Below, piece by piece: positions 16,464 through 24,161 of a DNA stretch of 61,407 bases. The first letter of the stretch is position 1; every line of letters begins with the position of its first letter. The stretch is from an uncultured Eubacteriales bacterium (lineage in GTDB: Bacteria; Bacillota; Clostridia; Oscillospirales; Oscillospiraceae). Location: contig USAT01000001.1 of NCBI GenBank assembly GCA_900552725.1, forward strand, positions 1-61,407, in the 5' to 3' direction. The translations under genes were made by a program, and so were the position numbers. The notes under the pieces are model-generated. The model saw only the letters and a program-made list of their open reading frames with translations. It did no database searches and was not told where the DNA came from.

Positions 16464-17204
16464 TCACCGCTCCTGCGGTGTCCGCTGTCTCCTGCCGCAC
16501 CGCATCCCAATGCGGTACACCGCCTCCCCGATAATCACGCCCAGGATGGCCCCGGCCAAGATATCGCTGGGAAAATGGACGAACAGATAGAGCCGTGAAA
16601 AGGCGATGACCGCCGCCAGCGGGATAGCCGCCCAGCCGAAGCGGCGATCCGTTTTCGTCAGCACCGTGGCGCCGATCACGGAGGACAGCGTGTGGCCGGA
16701 GGGAAATGAGTAGTCCGCGGGCGAGGAGATCAGCATCATCACGCTGTCGTCCAGCCAGCAGGGCCGTGGCCGGGCAATAAGGTTTTTCAGGCACACGTTG
16801 CCCACCAGCACGCCCACAGCCAGGCCCAGGATCATCCAGAGGGATTTATTCATGCCTGCATTGACGGCGCTGCGGTACAGCCACGCCGCCGTCAACAGCC
16901 AATACCAGGCCACCAGCAGCACCCACAGCAGTCCCAGCACACCGAAGAATACAAAGTGTCCCGGTGTCAGCGGCGTGATCTGGCTCTTCCAGGCGTCCTC
17001 GCTGTCGTGGCCGCCCTGCTGTCCGTCATGCTCGCCGTCGTGGCGATCCTCGCCATAGGTCTGCTCCAGGGCAGCGGCCTCCCTGATCTGCCGGGACAGA
17101 CTCAGGGGGACGGCCACGGCGCTGAGCACCGCCAGCACCACCGCCAGCAGGATCACCAGCTTATAGGCCTTGACATAGTTCTTCTGCATTACCATCTCGT
17201 GCAT
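16464..17204 (-). CDS. PAP2-superfamily membrane phosphatase
   Basis: A 246-residue lipid-phosphatase-like protein. All three PAP2 motifs are present: KNLIARPRP, FPSGHTL (catalytic His region) and SRLYLFVHFPSDILAG (nucleophilic His). There are about six membrane helices, and an unusual extracytoplasmic segment rich in His, Asp and Gly (GEDRHDGEHDGQQGGHDSED) sits between TM1 and TM2. The start at 17204 is chosen for the AGGAGG seven bases upstream. Relatives dephosphorylate undecaprenyl pyrophosphate or phosphatidylglycerophosphate. The His/Asp loop could bind metal (inference). Confidence 0.9.
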   Translation of the reverse strand: MHEMVMQKNYVKAYKLVILLAVVLAVLSAVAVPLSLSRQIREAAALEQTYGEDRHDGEHDGQQGGHDSEDAWKSQITPLTPGHFVFFGVLGLLWVLLVAWYWLLTAAWLYRSAVNAGMNKSLWMILGLAVGVLVGNVCLKNLIARPRPCWLDDSVMMLISSPADYSFPSGHTLSSVIGATVLTKTDRRFGWAAIPLAAVIAFSRLYLFVHFPSDILAGAILGVIIGEAVYRIGMRCGRRQRTPQER

Positions 17205-17224
17205 ACGAATACCTCCTATGAGAC

Positions 17225-17276
17225 ATAAAAAACGGTTTCTTCTATCTTGGATGTTTCCATGATAGAAGAAACCGTT
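17225..17276 (-). terminator. Terminator of the two-component operon
   Basis: Perfect 16-bp stem AACGGTTTCTTCTATC / GATAGAAGAAACCGTT (arms 17231-17246 and 17261-17276) followed on the minus strand by TTTTTTATG. Confidence 0.85.
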
Positions 17277-17307
17277 AAACACCGTATGAAGAGAAATGAA
17301 ACAGAGT

Positions 17308-17996
17308 TTAAACTGCCAGCTTGTACCCCACGCCCCACACGGTCTGCAGCAGCCGGGGCTCGGCGGGATCGTCCTCGATCTTCTCCCGCAGCCGCTTCAT
17401 GTGCACCGCCACGGTGATGTTGTCCCCCAAGGATTCCAGGCCCCAGATCATCTCGTACAGATCCTCCCGGCTGAACACCTGGTCCGGATGGCGCATGAGG
17501 AACAGCAGCAGCTCGTACTCCTTGTTCTTCAGGGGCACCGGCACGCCGTTCTTCGTGATCTGGTGGCAGGCGGTATCCACCGCCAGCGGCCCGGCGGCCA
17601 ACAGCGTGGTCTCCGCCGCCGCGGGCTTCAGCCGCCGGTACCGGGCCAGATGGGCCTTGACCCGTGCCACCAGCACGCTGGGAGAGAAGGGCTTTTCGAT
17701 GTAGTCGTCGGCGCCGTAGCCCAGCCCGCGGATCTTGTCCACATCCTTGCCCAGGGCCGTGACCATCAGGATGGGGATGTCCTTGGCCTCCCGCACCTTC
17801 CGGCAGATGGTAAAGCCGTCCATTCCCGGCAGCATCAGGTCCAGAAGCAGCAGGTCAAAGGGCTGCTCCAGCACCGCGGCCAGTCCGGCGGCGACGTCGG
17901 TGCAGACGCTGACCTCTCATAGCCGCCCACCTCCAGATAGTCCCGCTCAATGGCGGCGATGTCGGCGTCGTCCTCAATGATCAGTATTTTCGCCAT
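17308..17996 (-). pseudogene. OmpR-type response regulator, frameshifted
   Basis: The ATG at 17996 opens a normal receiver start (MAKILIIEDDADIAAIERDYLEVGGYE), with the acidic pair in place. The frame then breaks at about 17912-17919, where GAGAGGTC would need one more G to read on as EVSVCTD. Downstream the correct frame continues (LLLLDLMLPGMDG, with the phosphoacceptor Asp; MVTALG; IEKPFSP with the Lys) into a winged-helix output domain ending VWGVGYKLAV. The open part alone starts mid-receiver with no ribosome site. It is the partner of the histidine kinase just upstream, so a real frameshift would disable the pair. Confidence 0.85.
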
Positions 17997-18011
17997 GTTA
18001 TCCCTCCTTTG

Positions 18012-19121
18012 CTACCATCGATTGACAATGGCAGACACGGTCACCCGCAGGCCGCCGTTTTCCGCGTTCTCCGCCCAGACGGTGCCGTGCATCTCGTCAC
18101 AGGCCTTTTTCACCACCGCAAGGCCGATGCCGCTGCCCTTTCCGGGCGCTGTCCGGGCGGCGTCGCCCCGGTAGAATACGTCAAACAGCCGGGGCAGCTG
18201 CTCCGGCGGCACGCCTGCGCCGTTGTCGGTAAAGGCGATGGCCGCCATATCGCCGATCTTCTCCGCCGTGATGCGGACGGAAACGTCCTCCCGTCCGCCG
18301 TACTTGCGGCTGTTGTCCAGCAGGTTCACCGCGATGCGCCGCAGCAGCTCACGGTCGGCCAGCACGGTCATCTCCGGCACGTCCACCGTGACGGCCACCC
18401 CCTCCTGCTCCTCGGTGATAGCCTCCAGTTCAGCGGCCAGCGCCAACGGCTCTGCATGGACAGGATACTGGCTGACGTCCATGCGCGCAAAGGCAAACAG
18501 CCGGTTCACCAGCGTCTCCATGTCCGCCTCCTTGGCGTAGATGGTCTGCAGATATCGCTGGCGGGCTGCCTCATCCTGGGCCACGCCCTCCAGCAGGCCC
18601 TCCGTGTAGGCGCGGATGGCAGTCAGCGGGCTTTTCAGATCGTGGGACATGCCGGCGATCAGCTCCTGCTTCTGCTGCTGGGCCGCCTGCTGCTGCTCCA
18701 GCGAGGCCTTCAGCCGCGCCGCCATCTCATCCACCGCGTCACAGGCGGCCTTGAACTCGTCCGGCTCCGTGTAGGCGATGGGTGTGTCCAGGTCGCCGTC
18801 CCGGATGCGGGCCACGCCCGCCGTCAGGGTGTCCAGCGGCTGGGAGATGTGGCGGAACAGGTGCCGCGTCAGATACAGATTGGTCAGCGCCACCGTTCCC
18901 AGCAGCAGCACCGCCGCGATGGCGGCAAACACGCTCAGCGTCAGCTTAAAGCCGTGGAGCACCGCCTCGATCTGCTCCACCGCGCTGTGCAGCGTCATCA
19001 GATTCCCACGCAGCAGCACCAGCGCCGCACCACCCCCCAGCAAAAGCAGCACCGCCGCCGCAAGGATCGGTATCACCAGCATGGCGATATTGGAGCGCGC
19101 CAGCCGTTTTTTGATGGTCAT
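18012..19121 (-). CDS. Sensor histidine kinase
   Basis: A 369-residue membrane kinase. Two membrane helices (about residues 10-35 and 58-80) flank a short loop, followed by a HAMP domain. The HisKA domain carries GMSHDLKSPLTAIRAYTEG (phospho-His), and the HATPase domain has NLLDNSRKYG (N box), DNGAGVPPEQLPRLFDVFYRGD (G1/F) and GSGIGLAVVKK (G2). The start at 19121 is favoured because GGGGAGG lies at good spacing; an ATG six bases upstream overlaps that site. The short sensor loop suggests intramembrane sensing, as in VanS/BceS-like kinases. The partner regulator directly follows but is frameshifted. Confidence 0.9.
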   Translation of the reverse strand: MTIKKRLARSNIAMLVIPILAAAVLLLLGGGAALVLLRGNLMTLHSAVEQIEAVLHGFKLTLSVFAAIAAVLLLGTVALTNLYLTRHLFRHISQPLDTLTAGVARIRDGDLDTPIAYTEPDEFKAACDAVDEMAARLKASLEQQQAAQQQKQELIAGMSHDLKSPLTAIRAYTEGLLEGVAQDEAARQRYLQTIYAKEADMETLVNRLFAFARMDVSQYPVHAEPLALAAELEAITEEQEGVAVTVDVPEMTVLADRELLRRIAVNLLDNSRKYGGREDVSVRITAEKIGDMAAIAFTDNGAGVPPEQLPRLFDVFYRGDAARTAPGKGSGIGLAVVKKACDEMHGTVWAENAENGGLRVTVSAIVNRW

Positions 19122-19150
19122 GCCCATCCCTCCCCATCGTATGTGGCTCA

Positions 19151-19180
19151 ATTATACCATGTATGGTGCAGAATTGTTAA
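19151..19180 (-). promoter_or_regulatory. Promoter of the two-component operon
   Basis: Minus strand TTAACA (19175-19180), an 18-bp spacer and TATAAT (19151-19156), 30 bases upstream of the kinase start. A small dyad, ACCAT-GT-ATGGT, overlaps the spacer. Confidence 0.65.
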
Positions 19181-19282
19181 ACAAAGATTAAAACTTATCC
19201 TTTTTCCTCCTAAAATGAAGATATTTTGCAAGACCCTCCGCCACAGACGTGGTACAATAATCCCGGCAAGGAGGTAAGGCGC

Positions 19283-20065
19283 ATGAAACAGGAAACACGA
19301 ACCGCTGTCTACGATGACGGACTGCATCTGGAGGCCTGCCGCTTCACCGGTATCGCACAGCCCTTCCCTCATCATTTTCACGAGTACTACGTCATCGGGC
19401 TGATGGAAAGCGGACAGCGCACGCTCTTCTGCAAGGGCGCAGACTACGTCATCACCTCCGGCGACATGCTCCTGTTCAACCCGGAAGACAGCCACGCCTG
19501 TGTACAGCGCGACGGCGGCACGCTGGACTACCGCGGATTGAATATTTCCCGGGACATCATGCTGGAACTGGCGGAAGAGCTCACCGGGAAGCGGGAGCTG
19601 CCGCGTTTTTCCCCACTGGTGATCCATGATGACAGGGCTGCCGCCTCCCTGCGCTCGCTCCACGAGCTGATCATGGACGGCTCCCAGGAGCTTGAAAAGG
19701 AGGAAAGCCTGCTTCTGCTGCTCTCCATCCTGCTCCGGCGCTATACGCGTCCCTTCACCGCCGACGCCGCGGTATGCCGCGAGGAGATCGCACAGGTATG
19801 CCGGTTCATGGAGGCGCACTACGCCCAGCGCATCCGGCTTGACCAGCTGTGCCGCTGCGCGGGCTGCAGCAAGTCCGCCCTGCTGCGGGCCTTCACCCTG
19901 GAGAAGGGCGTCTCACCGGCGGAGGCGGCTCTTCTGACAGGCTTTTCCGACCAGAGCCACTTCACCAACTACTTCAAGCGCTTTATCGGTCTGGCGCCCG
20001 GCGTCTACCGGGAGATGTTTGAAGCGCACACCGAGAACGGAGGCACCTATGGATCTGCAAAATGA
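19283..20065 (+). CDS. AraC-family regulator with shortened DNA-binding domain
   Basis: A 260-residue AraC-type regulator with an N-terminal cupin-like sensing domain (HHFHEYYVIGLMESG, then NPEDSHACVQ). In the C-terminal DNA-binding domain the first HTH (IRLDQLCRCAGCSKSALLRAF) is followed by EKGVSP and then directly by AEAALLTGFSDQSHFTNYF, the recognition helix of the second HTH. About 20-25 residues that normally form the linker helix between the two HTHs are absent. It starts at 19283 behind AAGGAGG. The next gene (DUF2000) overlaps its end by 17 bases. DNA binding is doubtful. Confidence 0.82.
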   Translation: MKQETRTAVYDDGLHLEACRFTGIAQPFPHHFHEYYVIGLMESGQRTLFCKGADYVITSGDMLLFNPEDSHACVQRDGGTLDYRGLNISRDIMLELAEELTGKRELPRFSPLVIHDDRAAASLRSLHELIMDGSQELEKEESLLLLLSILLRRYTRPFTADAAVCREEIAQVCRFMEAHYAQRIRLDQLCRCAGCSKSALLRAFTLEKGVSPAEAALLTGFSDQSHFTNYFKRFIGLAPGVYREMFEAHTENGGTYGSAK

Positions 20066-20471
20066 AAAATGTGTCATGGTCATTGACCCGGAACTGCCCC
20101 TCGGCCTGATCGCCAACACAGCGGCCATTATGGGCATCACACTGGGGCAGAAAATGCCGGAGGTGGTGGGAACCGATGTGGCCGACCGGAGCGGCCATAC
20201 ACATCCCGGCATCATTGCCTTTCCCGTCCCTGTCCTGAAAGCCGCGCCGGAGGACATCAAGGCGCTTCGCGAGAAGCTGTATCAGCCGGAATTTCAGGAT
20301 GTAACGGCGGTAGACTTCTCCGATCTGGCCCAGGGCTGCAAAACCTACGACGAATTCATCCGCAAGATGAAGAAAACACCGGAAAGTCAGCTGCACTACT
20401 TCGGCATTGCCCTCTGCGGCGCCAAAAAGAAGATCAATACGCTCACCGGCAGCATGCCGCTGCTGCGATGA
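20049..20471 (+). CDS. DUF2000-family protein
   Basis: A 140-residue protein of the DUF2000 family (CVMVIDPELPLGLIANTAA start, then LGQKMPEVVG, HPGIIAFPVPVL and the C-terminal half with HYFGIALCGAKKKIN). The family is of unknown biochemistry and is often encoded with or fused to AraC-type regulators. Here its start at 20049 (behind GGAGG) overlaps the AraC gene, which fits a functional link. Length is usual for the family. A strong terminator follows. Confidence 0.82.
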   Translation: MDLQNEKCVMVIDPELPLGLIANTAAIMGITLGQKMPEVVGTDVADRSGHTHPGIIAFPVPVLKAAPEDIKALREKLYQPEFQDVTAVDFSDLAQGCKTYDEFIRKMKKTPESQLHYFGIALCGAKKKINTLTGSMPLLR

Positions 20472-20491
20472 CGACAGCCATCAGACCGCGC

Positions 20492-20527
20492 GAGGAGACT
20501 GCAGCCGCAGTTTCCTCCCCCGTTTTT
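20492..20527 (+). terminator. Intrinsic terminator
   Basis: Stem GAGGAGACTGC / GCAGTTTCCTC with one G-T pair and loop AGCC, followed by CCCCGTTTTT. Confidence 0.8.
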
Positions 20528-20559
20528 AAAAGTTTTACCTAAATTTTACCCCGCCGTGA

Positions 20560-20588
20560 TAGACAGCGCCGCCCCTGTCCGCTATACT
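20560..20588 (+). promoter_or_regulatory. Promoter of the ECF S component / coaX operon
   Basis: TAGACA (20560-20565), a 17-bp spacer and TATACT (20583-20588), about 57 bases before the ATG at 20646. GGAGG precedes the start codon. Confidence 0.5.
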
Positions 20589-20645
20589 GCTGTAAAATTT
20601 GCGTTGCATCCGCCCTGCGCGGAGCGACAGCAGGAGGTCTGACAA

Positions 20646-21197
20646 ATGAAAAATCGCTTTTCCCGCCTGGCGGCACTGGGCATGCTGACCGCGCTTGTGG
20701 TCGTTCTGCAGACGGCAGCCACCTTCATCCGCTTCGGCAGCTTCCCTATCACCCTGACGCTGATCCCCATCGTGGTGGCCGGCGCGCTGTACGGCGTCGG
20801 CAGCGGCGCGCTGATCGGCACTGTGTTTGGCCTGGTGGTGCTGGTCATGGTGCTGACCGGGGCCGACGCCTCCGGCCAGATGATGCTGGCGCTGCACCCG
20901 CTGATCACCTCCGCCGCCTGCGTGGTGAAGGGTATGCTGTGCGGCGCGGCAGCCGCCGCCGTATACCAACTGGCGGCGCACCGCAGCGGGAAAGCGGCGG
21001 TCGTCGCCGCGGCGGCCGTGTGCCCCATTGTGAACACCGGCGTGCTGTATCTGGTGCTGGTGCTGTTTTTCGATACCTCGTGGGCGGCGGTGCTCTCCGC
21101 GTTCATGAGCGTCAACTTCCTGCTGGAGCTGGCCGTCAACATCGTGCTGGCCCCTGCCGTGCTGCGGATCGTCACCATGCGGAGGCGGGCGGCATGA
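20646..21197 (+). CDS. ECF transporter S component, probably pantothenate
   Basis: A 183-residue membrane protein with about six helices. The N-terminal helix has the ECF-S-type AALGMLTALVVVL segment with small residues that dock on EcfT, followed by FGSFPITLTLIPIVVAG and the GVGSGALIGTVFGLV loop. It overlaps the pantothenate kinase gene by ATGA, and in known genomes the S component PanT is linked to pantothenate/CoA genes. The substrate call rests on this coupling. The energising module is not adjacent; the ECF module at 43.9-47.4 kb has its own fused S domain. Confidence 0.82.
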   Translation: MKNRFSRLAALGMLTALVVVLQTAATFIRFGSFPITLTLIPIVVAGALYGVGSGALIGTVFGLVVLVMVLTGADASGQMMLALHPLITSAACVVKGMLCGAAAAAVYQLAAHRSGKAAVVAAAAVCPIVNTGVLYLVLVLFFDTSWAAVLSAFMSVNFLLELAVNIVLAPAVLRIVTMRRRAA

Positions 21198-21958
21198 TCC
21201 TGGCAGTAGACGCAGGCAACAGCAATATCGTGCTGGGCTGTATGGACGGTCTGACGGTGCGCCGCACCATGCGCCTGATCACCGACCGCAGTATGGACGC
21301 CGCCGGATATACGGCCGCCATCAAAGCCTCACTGACGCAAAGCGGCTATTCCGCCGAGAGCTTCGAGGGTGCCATCCTCTCCAGTGTCGTGGCCGCCGTC
21401 ACGGAGCCGCTGCGGCAGGCCCTCGCCGGTCTCATCACCGGCCCGGTGCTGGTGGTGGGCGAAACGGCCCGAACCGTCATCCTCATCCGCATCGACCATC
21501 CGGAGACCCTGGGTGCCGACATGATCGCCGCCGCGGAGGGCGCTCTGGCCAAATATACGCCGCCCCTGGTGCTGATCGACACGGGCACCGCCACCACCCT
21601 CTCCGTGCTGGATGAGACCGGCGCCTTCCTGGGCGGGGCCATCGCCCCCGGCGTCCGCCTGAGCGCGGAGGCGCTGGCGCAGCGGACGGGACTGCCCCTG
21701 CCGGAGCTGACCGCCCCCGAAAGCGCCCTCAGCCGCAGCACGGTGGACTGCCTCCGCAGCGGCATCGTGCTGGGTGCCGCCGCCATGGTGGACGGTATGC
21801 TGGACCGGCTGGAGGCGTCCCTGGGCACACCGGTGACCGCCGTCGCCACCGGCGGACTGGCGGGCTGCGTGATCCCCCACTGCCGCCGCCCGGTGATCCT
21901 GGACGACGCCCTGCTGCTGCAGGGCCTGGCGGTCATGTACTCCCGGGAAGCAAAGTGA
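21194..21958 (+). CDS. coaX: Type III pantothenate kinase
   Basis: A 254-residue kinase that phosphorylates pantothenate, the first step of CoA synthesis. It begins MILAVDAGNSNIVLG with the catalytic-region Asp and the ATP-phosphate loop. GADMIAAAEGAL and DTGTATTLSVLD are the pantothenate- and cation-binding motifs of the type III family, and ATGGLAG lies near the end. Length matches CoaX. The ATG overlaps the stop of the S-component gene, so uptake and phosphorylation are coupled. A second CoA gene (coaE) is fused to sua5 at 58.5 kb. Confidence 0.93.
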   Translation: MILAVDAGNSNIVLGCMDGLTVRRTMRLITDRSMDAAGYTAAIKASLTQSGYSAESFEGAILSSVVAAVTEPLRQALAGLITGPVLVVGETARTVILIRIDHPETLGADMIAAAEGALAKYTPPLVLIDTGTATTLSVLDETGAFLGGAIAPGVRLSAEALAQRTGLPLPELTAPESALSRSTVDCLRSGIVLGAAAMVDGMLDRLEASLGTPVTAVATGGLAGCVIPHCRRPVILDDALLLQGLAVMYSREAK

Positions 21959-21977
21959 TCCATTTCCTTCTCTATAC

Positions 21978-22018
21978 AAAAAAACCGGAAAGGAACTCCC
22001 GTCCCTTTCCGGTTTTTC
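21978..22018. terminator. Bidirectional terminator
   Basis: Stem AAACCGGAAAGG / CCCTTTCCGGTTT with A-run on the left and T-run on the right, between the convergent coaX and HAD genes. Confidence 0.85.
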
Positions 22019-22023
22019 TCTGT

Positions 22024-22833
22024 TTATTTCTTTGCCGCCCGGGCCAGCGCCGGGATATCCCCCACGCCGTCCAGCACGATGCTGGGCCGGTAGGCGTAGG
22101 TGTGCAGTGTCTCGCGGGTGGACACGCCGGACAGCACCAGCACCGTGGACATGCCGCTCTCCATGCCGGAGATCACGTCGGTGTCCATGCGGTCGCCCAC
22201 CATCACCGCCTCGGCGGAGTGGCAGTGCAGCATCCGCAATCCGGTGCGCATCATCAGCGGATTGGGCTTGCCGCAGAAGTACGCCTGCTTGCCGGTGGCC
22301 ATCTCGATGGGTGCGATCAGCGCCCGGCAGGCCGGAGCGATGCCGTTTTCGATGGGACCGGACACATCGGAGTTGGCGCCGATGAGCTTCGCCCCCTGCA
22401 TCACCAGATTGGTGGCCTTGGTCAGGGTGTCCAGCGAATAGCTGCGCCCCTCGCCCACCACCACATAGTCCGGGTTCACGTCGTTCATGGTGATCCCCGC
22501 GTCATACAGGGCGTTCAGCAGTCCCGCCTCGCCGATGGCGAACACAGAGCACCCCGGTGCCTGCTCCTTCAGGAAGGCCGCCGTGGCCAGCGCGCTGGTG
22601 TAGAAGTGCTCCTCCGGCACGTCCAGCCCCATACGGGCCAGCTTCTGGTTCAGCTCACGGGGCGTATAGCCGCTGTTGTTGGTCAGAAAGAGATACTCCT
22701 TGTCCTCGTCATGGAGCCACTGGATGAACTCCGCCACACCCGGCAGGATCCGGTTGCCGTGATAGATGACGCCGTCCATATCGCAGATAAAGCCTTTTTT
22801 TGCGTTGAAATCCAGGGAAGCTAACGGTTCCAT
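22024..22833 (-). CDS. HAD-IIA family sugar-phosphatase (NagD-like)
   Basis: A 269-residue HAD hydrolase. Motif I is DMDGVIYHG (nucleophile D18, acid D20), motif II is LTNNSG, the motif III Lys is in FCGKPNPLMM, and motif IV is MVGDRMDTDV. A large C2-type cap lies between motifs II and III, giving the length of the NagD/AraL/p-nitrophenylphosphatase group. The start at 22833 is preferred (AAGGGTGG upstream); longer readings to 22854 are possible. The substrate is not predictable and could be general house-cleaning of phosphosugars or nucleotides. Confidence 0.9.
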   Translation of the reverse strand: MEPLASLDFNAKKGFICDMDGVIYHGNRILPGVAEFIQWLHDEDKEYLFLTNNSGYTPRELNQKLARMGLDVPEEHFYTSALATAAFLKEQAPGCSVFAIGEAGLLNALYDAGITMNDVNPDYVVVGEGRSYSLDTLTKATNLVMQGAKLIGANSDVSGPIENGIAPACRALIAPIEMATGKQAYFCGKPNPLMMRTGLRMLHCHSAEAVMVGDRMDTDVISGMESGMSTVLVLSGVSTRETLHTYAYRPSIVLDGVGDIPALARAAKK

Positions 22834-22933
22834 AGGTTGGTTCCCACCCTTCATTGTTGATGGCACCATCATACCATGTGATGGGAGCACCGTCTACCGC
22901 AAAACGGTAAAATTTTCATGTTTATCGTCATCC

Positions 22934-23689
22934 TTACGCAGGTCTTGCCTTGCTTCTGATGCTGAGCTGGTCAGCGATCATGGCGATGAACTCGGAATTT
23001 GTGGGCTTTCCCCTGGTATTGCTCACCGTATAGCCGAACAGCCGCTGCAGCGCATCCAGGTCGCCCCGGTTCCAGGCCACCTCGATGGCGTGGCGGATCG
23101 CCCGCTCGACGCAGGACGGCGTGGTGTTGTGGCGTCTTGCGACCGTCGGATATAAAACCTTCGTGACCGCGTGGATCATGCTCACATCCTTGATGGTCAG
23201 AACGATGGCCTCGCGGACATACTGATAGCCCTTGATATGCGCCGGCATACCAAGCTCGTGGATGATGGGCGTGACAAGGCGCTCCAGCGCGGCATCATAC
23301 GCGTCCTCTTCCTCCGCCCGCTGCGCCACCCGGCGCATCTGTCCGAGAAGCTCGTTCGCCCCGCAGGGCTTCGCCACAAACGCCTCCGCCCCCTGTGCCA
23401 TGGCCCGCTTCACCACCTGCCCCTGGCAGACCGCGGATACCAGTATCGCCCGCGGCCTCTCCGCCATGGCGGCCAGCCGGTTCAGCAGCACAAAGCCGTC
23501 AAGCTCCGGAAGCAGCACATCCATGATGACCAGCTGCGGGCATTCCCGTTCAATGATGCGCCACGCGTCGGCGCCGTTGCCGGTGCTGCCTGCCACCTTA
23601 AAATCCCCGGCAGCTTCGATCACTCGCTGCAGCATCATACGAAAACCCTCGTCAGCGTCCGCCAATACGACTTTCATCAAATTTTTCAT
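22934..23689 (-). CDS. spo0A: Sporulation master regulator Spo0A homologue
   Basis: A 251-residue protein with a receiver (residues about 5-125) and the Spo0A-specific C-terminal DNA-binding domain. The latter is recognised by IIHELGMPAHIKGYQYVREA, TTPSCVERAIRHAIEVAWNRG and FGYTVSNTRGKPTNSEFIAM, the most conserved stretches of Spo0A. The phosphoacceptor is D57 (VIMDVLLPELDG) and the conserved Lys is in FVAKPCG. One acidic-pocket residue looks changed: ADADEG replaces the usual ADDNRE, so the second Asp of the pair is Ala. It stands alone, without the spoIVB gene often found beside spo0A. GGGAG precedes the start. Confidence 0.88.
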   Translation of the reverse strand: MKNLMKVVLADADEGFRMMLQRVIEAAGDFKVAGSTGNGADAWRIIERECPQLVIMDVLLPELDGFVLLNRLAAMAERPRAILVSAVCQGQVVKRAMAQGAEAFVAKPCGANELLGQMRRVAQRAEEEDAYDAALERLVTPIIHELGMPAHIKGYQYVREAIVLTIKDVSMIHAVTKVLYPTVARRHNTTPSCVERAIRHAIEVAWNRGDLDALQRLFGYTVSNTRGKPTNSEFIAMIADQLSIRSKARPA

Positions 23690-24161
23690 ACTCTTTCTCC
23701 CTTATTCAGTATTGATCACGTCCGACCGGCGCATCCCTTCTATGCCATGGCCTTGATCTGCCGTTATTATAGCAAAACAAAAAGCATGTGCATGCTCACT
23801 GTGAATATCCGCAAAAAACCGATGAATTCATCAATTTTTTTCTTTTCACGAGCGTGTCGAAGGGGCGCGTTTACCGTCTTATCTTCCCGCATTTTGGCTA
23901 ATTTTGTCGAATCAGGCAGAATTTTTAACAAAACATTATATTGATTTTCCGGTTCATAAGTGTAAAATGTATAAATGAAAGTGCAGCCATGGCAGGAGCC
24001 CCAAACGTCGGTATCGTTTGAACGATCTTGTTACGAGAAATCACTCCGTAGTTTGCAATAGAAATGGCGGCGCAGCCGCCATTTTTTGTGACCGGTGCCG
24101 CGCCGCCCTCTGCTGTTCCGGCAGCGAAATTTGATTTTTGGAAGAAAGGATCTTGATACCC
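23690..24161. other. 472-bp intergenic region upstream of the phosphorelay genes
   Basis: AT-richer than its surroundings. It holds a TATAAT -10 for the leftward spo0A (23766-23771 on minus, no clear -35). It also holds a rightward promoter-like pair, TTGATT (23941-23946) and TAAAAT (23963-23968) with a 16-bp spacer, and an intrinsic terminator at 24062-24087. The 90-120 nt between promoter and terminator could be a small RNA or an attenuated leader of the LytTR operon. No conserved protein-coding frame is seen. Confidence 0.5.
24062..24087 (+). terminator. Terminator within the leader of the phosphorelay operon
   Basis: Stem AAATGGCGGC / GCCGCCATTT with a GCA loop followed by TTTTG, 75 bp before the LytTR start. 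It ends either a small RNA or a regulated leader. Confidence 0.7.
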
